Shown: positions 58,285 through 64,000 of the stretch, in pieces
How positions within the stretch are numbered: the stretch's first letter is position 1
How the letters are laid out: the number at the start of each line of letters is the position of its first letter
From: Salinivenus lutea
GTDB taxonomy: Bacteria; Bacteroidota; Rhodothermia; Rhodothermales; Salinibacteraceae
Reading direction: 5' to 3'
DNA length: 64,000 bases
Assembly: GCA_002894685.1 (NCBI GenBank)
Contig: NCRC01000006.1
Span: 62,001 to 126,000 of the forward strand
Made by a program: the position numbers and the translations under genes
The notes under the pieces: generated by a model
The model's database searches: none
What the model was told of the DNA's origin: nothing
The model's input: the letters and a program-made list of their open reading frames with translations, nothing else

Positions 58285-61200
58285 ATGATTCGCCACCTAC
58301 TGTCGTTCTGTGTCCTTCTGTCGTTGCTTGTGCTGCCGACGGCGGCGCAAGACACCGATCCGTTCATGCGCCACCCGGCCGTGCATCCCGACGGCGACCG
58401 GGTGGCGTTCTCGTATCAGGGGGATCTCTGGACCGTGCCGACGAGCGGGGGACGGGCCGAACGTCTCACCGTCCACGAGGCCTATGAGGGCGAGCCCCGC
58501 TGGCGCCCCGACGGCTCCCAGATCGCCTTTACGAGCGACCGCTACGGCAACGACGACCTGTACGTGATGGAGGCGGACGGCAGCACGCCGGAACGCCTCA
58601 CGTACCACTCCACCGGCGACGCTCTGGGCGGGTGGACGCCGGACGGCTCGCTTCTCTTTTCCACAGAGCGCACCTACGTCCAGGCCGAGTGGAGCAGCGA
58701 GATCTACGAGGTGTCCGCCGAGGGCGGCACGCCCGACCGGCGCCTCGATGCCGTGGGCCAGTCCCCCCGTATGTCCCCGGATGGCCGCTTCATTGCCATT
58801 GAGCGGGGCTACAACGACCGCGGAAAGAAGGGCTACGAAGGGCCGGCCGACCGCGACGTGTGGGTCTACGACACCGAGAACGACACCTACACCCGAATCA
58901 CGACCTACGAGGGGAACGACCACAGCCCCGTGTGGACCGGGCCGCGCACCCTCCTCTACATCAGCGAGCAGAGCGGCACCTACAACGTTCATCGCCAGAC
59001 GATCACGGACCAGGGGGCGACCGACGGGGCGGCGGAGGCCGTCACCTCGTTCGACGAACACGGGGCCCGTGCCCTCAGCGCGAGCAGCGATGGGAGCGTC
59101 ATTGCCTTCGAACGGAAGGCCGACGTGTACGTGATCGAGAACGGCGGCGAGCCGCGCATGCTCGACGTCACGGTGCCGTCCGATTACCGGTTCAGCCCGA
59201 CCGAGCAGATGGAGATGACCGACGGCCTGCGCGACTACGCGGTGTCGCCGGACGGGGAGCAGATTGCCCTCGTGCTGCGGGGAGAGCTCTTCCTCATGCA
59301 GAATGAACCCGACGCGCCCCGCACCACGCGCCTCACCGAGCATGCGTACCGCGACCGCGACGTGGCGTGGACCAGCGATTCGACCCTCGTCTTTTCCTCC
59401 GACCGAAACGGGGGGCAGTACGACCTCTATCGCCTCTCCTCGGCCGATCCCGAGCACCCGGGCGACCTCTTCGATGCGCTGCAGCACGAGGTGACGCGCC
59501 TCACCGACACGCCCGAGGATGAGCGCGTCCTGGCGGTCGCCCCCGACCGCTCGCGCCTCGCCCTCCGCCGCGGCGCAATGACCGGCTACGGCGAGGGGCA
59601 GCTCCTCACCGCGAGCCTCTCCGCGGACGGCCTTGCGGAGGAGACCATCCTCGCGGACGGCTGGAACGCCCCGACGGACATTGCCTGGAGCCCCGACAGC
59701 GACTGGCTCGCCTACAGCCAGGAAAACCTCAACTTCAACTCCGAGGTCTACGTGCAGCGCGCCGACGGCAGCGGCGAGCGGGTGAACGTGAGCCAGCACC
59801 CACGCGGCGACAGCGACCCGGTGTGGAGCCCCGACGGCTCGAAGCTCGGCTTTACGTCCGACCGCAGCGGCGGCGACAATGACATCTGGTTCGTCTGGCT
59901 GCAGGAGGAGGACTGGGAAAAGACCGAGCGCGACTGGGAGGCCCTGGACGACGATCAGGACGCGGCGGCGGACGCCGAGGCCGAAAGCGAGGCCCCCGTG
60001 GACGTTGAGATCGACCTGGAGAACATCCACGACCGCCTCGAACACCTCACCAACATGCCGGGCGGCGAGGGCGACCCCGTCATCGGCAAAGACGGCGACA
60101 CGTTCTACTTCGTCGGCGGCCGCAGCCCGGGCCCGGCGGGGGCGGACTCGGACGTCGACCTCTACAGCATCCAGTGGGACGGATCGGAGCGCACCCGCCT
60201 CACGGAGCGCGACGTGAATCCCTACGGCCTCCGCCTGTCCCCGGATGCGTCGCAGCTTCTGTTCACCCACACCGGCGGCCGGCTTGCCCGCGTGCCCACC
60301 GCAAGCAAGGAGCTGGAGCGCCTTCCGTTTGCCGCGACCATGACCGTCAACCACGAGACGGAGCGCAAGCAGATCTTCGCCGAGCTGGGCCGCACCCTTC
60401 AGCAGGGCTTCTACGACCCCGACTTCCACGGCGACGATTGGAGCGCGCTGCGCGAGACCTACCGTCCCTGGGCCATGCAGGCCTCGACCACGGAGGACTT
60501 TCAGTACGTGGTGAACCTGATGCTCGGCGAGCTCAACGCCAGCCACATGGGCTACGGGGCGGGCGACCGGGCCGAGACGCAGGAGGAAGAGACCGGGCGC
60601 CTCGGCCTGGAGCTCGATCCGGTGGACGCCGGGGTGGAGGTGCAGCGGGTGGTGCCCCGCTCGCCCGCCGACCGCGAGGCCAGCACGCTCCGCGAGGGCG
60701 ACGTCATCACCGCCGTGGACGGCCGCTCGGTGGCCGACGCGCCCAACTTCTACGCGCTCCTGGAGGGCACGGCGGAAGAGAAGCTGCTCCTGTCCGTGAC
60801 CGGCCCGGAGGGCGAGGAGCGCACCGTCCGCATCCGGCCCACCGACGACCTCGGGGAGGAGCTCTACCGCGAGTGGGTCGAGGAGCGAAAAGAGTTGGTC
60901 GAGGAGTACTCGAACGGCCGCCTCGGCTACATCCACGTCGAGGGCATGAACTGGGAAAGCTTCGAGCACTTTGAGCGCGAGCTCTACGCCAGCGGGCACG
61001 ACAAGGAAGGGCTCGTGATTGACGTGCGGTACAACGGCGGCGGCTGGACGACCGACTACCTCATGACGGTGCTCAATGTGCGGCGCCACGCCTACACCGT
61101 GCCCCGCGGCGCCACCGACAGCCTCGAGCAGAACCACACGAAGTTCCGGGAGCACTACCCCTACGGCGAGCGCCTGCCCTACGCGGCCTGGACGAAGCCC

Positions 61201-61530
61201 ACCGCCGCCCTGGCCAACGAGAACAGCTACTCAAACGCCGAAATCTTCTCCCACGCGTTCAAGAACCTGGACCACGGCCCGCTGGTGGGGCAGCCCACCT
61301 TTGGGGCGGTCATCTCCACCGGGGCCGAAGGGTTCATCGACGGGTCGTACGCCCGCATGCCGTTCCGCGGCTGGTACGTGTACCAGACGGACGAAAACAT
61401 GGAGCACGGCCCGGCCCGCCCCGACGTCCGGGTGCAGAACCCCCCGGCCGTGAAGGCCACCGGCGAGGACCCGCAGCTGCGCCGCGCCGTCAACACGCTC
61501 CTCCAGCAGCTTGAGGAGGGCGACGAGTAG
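58285..61530 (+). CDS. Tricorn-like protease (S41 family), secreted
   Basis: 1081 residues, the normal length of Tricorn. Signal peptide (LLSFCVLLSLLVLPTAAQ) and mature start DTDPFMRHPAVHPDG. Beta-propeller repeats of the PD40/Tricorn type (about 25-330 and 340-650: WRPDGSQIAFTSDRYGNDDL, WSPDGSKLGFTSDRSGGDND). A PDZ domain about 770-850 (LRLGLELDPVDAGVEVQRVV, LREGDVITAVDGRSV), then the S41 catalytic domain: GRLGYIHVEGMNWESF, DVRYNGGGWTTDYLMTVL and NENSYSNAEIFSHAFK, where Ser983 aligns with the Tricorn nucleophile. It processes peptides outside the cytoplasm. Follows rho by 148 bases. Confidence 0.95.
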   Translation: MIRHLLSFCVLLSLLVLPTAAQDTDPFMRHPAVHPDGDRVAFSYQGDLWTVPTSGGRAERLTVHEAYEGEPRWRPDGSQIAFTSDRYGNDDLYVMEADGSTPERLTYHSTGDALGGWTPDGSLLFSTERTYVQAEWSSEIYEVSAEGGTPDRRLDAVGQSPRMSPDGRFIAIERGYNDRGKKGYEGPADRDVWVYDTENDTYTRITTYEGNDHSPVWTGPRTLLYISEQSGTYNVHRQTITDQGATDGAAEAVTSFDEHGARALSASSDGSVIAFERKADVYVIENGGEPRMLDVTVPSDYRFSPTEQMEMTDGLRDYAVSPDGEQIALVLRGELFLMQNEPDAPRTTRLTEHAYRDRDVAWTSDSTLVFSSDRNGGQYDLYRLSSADPEHPGDLFDALQHEVTRLTDTPEDERVLAVAPDRSRLALRRGAMTGYGEGQLLTASLSADGLAEETILADGWNAPTDIAWSPDSDWLAYSQENLNFNSEVYVQRADGSGERVNVSQHPRGDSDPVWSPDGSKLGFTSDRSGGDNDIWFVWLQEEDWEKTERDWEALDDDQDAAADAEAESEAPVDVEIDLENIHDRLEHLTNMPGGEGDPVIGKDGDTFYFVGGRSPGPAGADSDVDLYSIQWDGSERTRLTERDVNPYGLRLSPDASQLLFTHTGGRLARVPTASKELERLPFAATMTVNHETERKQIFAELGRTLQQGFYDPDFHGDDWSALRETYRPWAMQASTTEDFQYVVNLMLGELNASHMGYGAGDRAETQEEETGRLGLELDPVDAGVEVQRVVPRSPADREASTLREGDVITAVDGRSVADAPNFYALLEGTAEEKLLLSVTGPEGEERTVRIRPTDDLGEELYREWVEERKELVEEYSNGRLGYIHVEGMNWESFEHFERELYASGHDKEGLVIDVRYNGGGWTTDYLMTVLNVRRHAYTVPRGATDSLEQNHTKFREHYPYGERLPYAAWTKPTAALANENSYSNAEIFSHAFKNLDHGPLVGQPTFGAVISTGAEGFIDGSYARMPFRGWYVYQTDENMEHGPARPDVRVQNPPAVKATGEDPQLRRAVNTLLQQLEEGDE

Positions 61531-61647
61531 GCACCGGCCGGACGGGGACTTTCCCGAGAATGCCCGTCGCCCGGGGAACGGACCGCTTCCCGTCCGGTCC
61601 AAAACACTTGGCTCGTCGCACTCCCCCACGAATTGACTGCTTGCTCC

Positions 61648-62400
61648 ATGCCCGAGAACGTACAACTCCGCGCGTTGCTGTTCGACATGGACGGCGTCCT
61701 GGTGGACGTCTCGCGCTCCTACCGCCGCGCCATCGAGGAGACGGTTGAGCACTTCACCGGCCGGCAGATTGGCGAGAATGCCATTCAGCGCTACAAAAAC
61801 TACGGCGGGTTTGAGGACGACTGGAAGCTCACCCACGCCATCATCACCGACACGGCGATGGAGGTGCCCCTGAGCCGCGTGATCGAGGAGTTTCAGGACC
61901 GCTACCGGGGCGACGACTGGGACGGGTTCATCAACGAAGAGCCGCCCCTGATCGACGACGAGACGCTCGACACGCTTCGCGGCGACGGCCACATCCTGGG
62001 CATCGTGACCGGGCGGCCCGAGGAGGAGGCCCAGTGGACGCTCGAGCATCGGAATTGGACGGACTACTTTCCCCTCCTGGTGGGCAAAGAAAAGCAGGGG
62101 GAGCGTCCCAAGCCCGACCCCTTTCCCCTGGAGCACTCCCTCACCATGCTCGCCGCTGCGGGCTGCGACCTGTCCCCCGAGGAGGTGGCCTATGTCGGCG
62201 ACTCGGTCGACGACATGGAGGCTGCGCGCGAGGCCGGCATGTGGGCCATTGGGGTGGCGCCGCCCTACGTCGACGCCGCCGAGCACAAGCCCCTCCTGAA
62301 AGAAAAGGGAGCGCACTTGGTCATTGAGGACCCGAATGAACTCCCCGACGTGGCGGACACGCTCGGGGAGCGGGCCGTGCTGGGGGCCTCCACGCGGTAG
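61648..62400 (+). CDS. HAD-superfamily hydrolase (IA subfamily)
   Basis: 250 residues. Motif I LLFDMDGVLVDVSRSYRRAI, motif II GIVTGRP, motif III Lys in RPKPDPFPLEHSLTMLAA and motif IV VAYVGDSVDDMEAAREAGMW. The N-terminal cap region (about 20-90) with NAIQRYKNYGGFEDDWKLTH is typical of the HAD-IA group linked to phosphatases of unknown substrate (TIGR01548-like), some of which occur with histidine biosynthesis. The substrate is not assigned. The start ATG at 61648 is used; the ORF begins five codons earlier at a weaker site. Confidence 0.9.
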   Translation: MPENVQLRALLFDMDGVLVDVSRSYRRAIEETVEHFTGRQIGENAIQRYKNYGGFEDDWKLTHAIITDTAMEVPLSRVIEEFQDRYRGDDWDGFINEEPPLIDDETLDTLRGDGHILGIVTGRPEEEAQWTLEHRNWTDYFPLLVGKEKQGERPKPDPFPLEHSLTMLAAAGCDLSPEEVAYVGDSVDDMEAAREAGMWAIGVAPPYVDAAEHKPLLKEKGAHLVIEDPNELPDVADTLGERAVLGASTR

Positions 62401-62454
62401 CCGCCGTGGGGGCGACGCCTGGCAGGCCGAAGCACCGGAGAGACGAGCCGGCGG

Positions 62455-62991
62455 CTACGAGCCGTCCTCCACAAGAATTTCGACGCGTCGGTTTTCGCGG
62501 CGTCCCTCCGGGGTCTCGTTCGGGCCGGTGGGCGAGCGGGGCCCGAAGGCCTCGATCTCCAGTCCCTCCGTGCGGATGCCATGCTCGGTATCAAGGTAGT
62601 GAGCCACGGCGGCCGCGCGCTGGGCCGACAGGTACCAGTTGCTCGGATACGTATCCTGAAGCGTGGGGCCGATGGGCACGCTGTCGGTATAGCCCCGAAT
62701 CCGAAACTCGGCGTTCGGGTACTGCTCCTGAATGGTCTGTGCGTGCCGGTCGAGGCGCTCCTTGGCGCTGTCGAAAAGCCACGCGCTGCCCGACGGAAAA
62801 TACACCGCGGGTTCGAGGGACGTCCCGCTCGACGAGGCCCGGAGCGAGTCCCGCAGGGTTTGTGCCTGGCGCTCCAGGCGTTGGTTGGCGCTTTCCAGCG
62901 AGTCGACTCGGCTCTGCAGGGCCGGGTCGGGGCTCTGCTGACAGCCCGCGAGCAGGACAAGAGCGAGAAACGACAGGGCGAGCGTGCGCAT
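62455..62991 (-). CDS. OmpA-family lipoprotein with coiled coil
   Basis: 178 residues. Lipoprotein signal (TLALSFLALVLLAGC, lipobox LAGC). Coiled coil about 27-52 (ALQSRVDSLESANQRLERQA), then an OmpA-like peptidoglycan-binding domain: AVYFPSGSAWLFDSAKERLD, RIRGYTDSVPIGPT, SAQRAAAVAHYL and GRRENRRVEILVE. It anchors the outer membrane to peptidoglycan. The start ATG at 62991 gives a short signal of normal form. Convergent with the HAD gene at 54 bases. Confidence 0.92.
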   Translation of the reverse strand: MRTLALSFLALVLLAGCQQSPDPALQSRVDSLESANQRLERQAQTLRDSLRASSSGTSLEPAVYFPSGSAWLFDSAKERLDRHAQTIQEQYPNAEFRIRGYTDSVPIGPTLQDTYPSNWYLSAQRAAAVAHYLDTEHGIRTEGLEIEAFGPRSPTGPNETPEGRRENRRVEILVEDGS

Positions 62992-63298
62992 GAAATCAGG
63001 GCATCTGGAGGGGAGGGTGCACCGTCGATGGTCGCCATTGGCGGCGGCGAATGCAAGATTCTCCCGGAAATCCCCCCGCGCTCAAGGCCTGGGGCAGGGG
63101 GAAGGCCCCCCGACGACCGGCCCGGAGGCGCCGTGCGTCGGGAGGGGCGTCACGGGATCCTCGCACCGGCTTCACACTTGCAGAGGATCAACGGCGTCTT
63201 CGCCGGCTTTGCGAGGCCAATGCTTTGGTTATATCCCTGACCAGGGACGCACGCACGTCTTCTTTTCGGAATAGGGCCGCTCGACGCGCACGACGGCG
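62992..63298. other. 307-base divergent gap with an operator-like palindrome
   Basis: No gene is seen. The gap separates the OmpA-like lipoprotein (minus) from the SulP permease (plus). The most notable element is the perfect 14-base palindrome at 63234-63247, listed separately. The rest is GC-rich and shows no recognised signal. Confidence 0.5.
63231..63247 (+). promoter_or_regulatory. Operator-like palindrome upstream of the SulP permease
   Basis: TCCCTG-AC-CAGGGA (63234-63247) is a perfect inverted repeat with six-base arms. It overlaps an AT-rich stretch TTATAT (63229-63234) that could be a -10 element, about 50 bases before the permease ATG. This layout suits a repressor site; the promoter itself is tentative. 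Confidence 0.4.
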
Positions 63299-64000
63299 AT
63301 GTGGAACCAACTCCTGGCCTGGGGGCGCGATGCCCTCTATATCACGCAGTGGGCCTCGGACTATTCGACGGACACGCTCCAGCAGGACGCCACGGCGGGC
63401 CTCACGGTGGGCGTGATGCTCATTCCGCAGGGGATGGCGTACGCCGTGATTGCGGGGGTGCCGCCCATCTACGGCCTCTACGCCGGGCTCGTGCCGCTGC
63501 TCACGTACCCGCTGTTTGGGAGCTCGCGACAGCTGGCCCTCGGCCCGGTCGCCATCGACATGCTGATTGTGGCCGCGGGGATCGGGGCGCTGGCCCAGGC
63601 AGGCACGGACCGGTACGTCGCCCTCGCCATCCTGCTCACGGCCCTGGTGGGGCTCTTGCAGATGGCCATGGGGGCGATGAAGCTCGGCTTTGTGGCCAAT
63701 CTGCTATCGCGCCCGGTGATTGCCGGGCTCACCTCGGCGGCCTCGCTCATTATCGGAGCGAGTCAACTGGGCAACCTGCTGGGGGTGGAGCTCGGGCGGT
63801 CCCAGTACGTGCACGTGCTGCTGCGGGAGGCCGCACAGAACGCGGGAGAGGCTCATCTGCTCACCCTGGGCATCGGCCTCGCCTGCATCGCCGTCCTCGT
63901 GGGGCTTCCGCGCTGGCTTCCGCGCGTGCCCGAGGCCTTGGTGGTGGTGGCCGGGGGCGCGCTGGCCGGGTGGTTCTTTGAGCTCGACCAGCTCGGGGTG
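63299..64000 (+). CDS. SulP/SLC26-family anion permease (partial, 3' end beyond window)
   Basis: First 234 codons of a plus-strand gene running off the right edge. N-terminus MWNQLLAWGRDALYITQWAS leads into the SulP signature QQDATAGLTVGVMLIPQGMAY, then AVIAGVPPIYGLYAGLVPLL and TYPLFGSSRQLALGPVAIDM, which are diagnostic of sulfate/bicarbonate-type SulP transporters. Eight membrane helices are visible before the cut. Full-length members are about 550-700 residues with a C-terminal STAS domain, which is not seen here. The substrate (sulfate, bicarbonate or other anion) cannot be fixed. Confidence 0.93.
   Translation, partial: MWNQLLAWGRDALYITQWASDYSTDTLQQDATAGLTVGVMLIPQGMAYAVIAGVPPIYGLYAGLVPLLTYPLFGSSRQLALGPVAIDMLIVAAGIGALAQAGTDRYVALAILLTALVGLLQMAMGAMKLGFVANLLSRPVIAGLTSAASLIIGASQLGNLLGVELGRSQYVHVLLREAAQNAGEAHLLTLGIGLACIAVLVGLPRWLPRVPEALVVVAGGALAGWFFELDQLGV

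Noticed and set aside
58297-61155. 952-codon antisense frame across the Tricorn-like protease
   Set aside because: Same artefact; no motif and no ribosome site. The plus-strand protein has complete family motifs.
1-64000. tRNA, rRNA, CRISPR or insertion sequence
   Set aside because: I looked in the gaps for tRNA T-loop strings (GGTTCGAATC type), repeat-spacer patterns and transposase motifs and found none. A tRNAscan or CRISPR search would confirm.

Overview
This 64 kb window is high-GC, densely packed chromosomal DNA from an extremely halophilic bacterium of the Bacteroidota/Rhodothermota group. It is most likely Salinibacter (S. ruber or a close relative). The reasons are acidic predicted proteins, outer-membrane proteins (a TonB receptor, FadL and OmpA families), a GH97 glycosidase, the few promoter motifs of the Bacteroidota type TAnnTTTG, weak use of Shine-Dalgarno sites, and a very large block of potassium and amino-acid transport genes next to glutamate dehydrogenase. 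No rRNA, tRNA, CRISPR array or insertion sequence was recognised.

Layout. 1-20.3 kb is mixed housekeeping and envelope: a DUF423 protein (cut by the window edge), rsfS, a LytR_C protein, tsaD, mltG, a FadL-family porin, two odd low-complexity lipoproteins, proS of the archaeal/eukaryotic type, a DUF3667 protein with a PAP2-like protein, a TonB receptor, a GH97 glycosidase and glutamate dehydrogenase (its intrinsic terminator is clear).

20.5-46.5 kb is a transport and signalling island. It holds four APC-family amino-acid permeases. One has a separate universal stress protein (USP) gene, two carry C-terminal USP tandems, and one carries an EIIA-like plus RCK_C tail. A minus-strand run encodes two response regulators, a histidine kinase and a KtrB/KtrA potassium uptake pair. 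Next come a decayed trkH/trkA-C relic, an NtrC-type sigma-54 activator, two CPA2 cation/proton antiporters with RCK domains, and TrkA/TrkH. As I recall, this matches the 'hypersalinity island' reported in the Salinibacter ruber genome paper (Mongodin et al. 2005). The genes fit a salt-in strategy: K+ uptake (Ktr, Trk), K+ or Na+ efflux (CPA2), amino-acid uptake, and nucleotide sensing (RCK, USP) fused to several of these parts.

46.5-64 kb returns to housekeeping: aroE, an ABC transporter, pgeF, a YheT-type hydrolase, two HAD hydrolases, recJ, rho, a tricorn-like protease, an OmpA lipoprotein and the start of a SulP permease.

The most unusual items are a response regulator (29713-31377) whose C-terminal USP tandem looks copied from the neighbouring permease; a permease with a PTS EIIA-like domain in which the phosphorylated His appears to be Tyr; and the composite trkH/trkA-C pseudogene between the two regulatory blocks.
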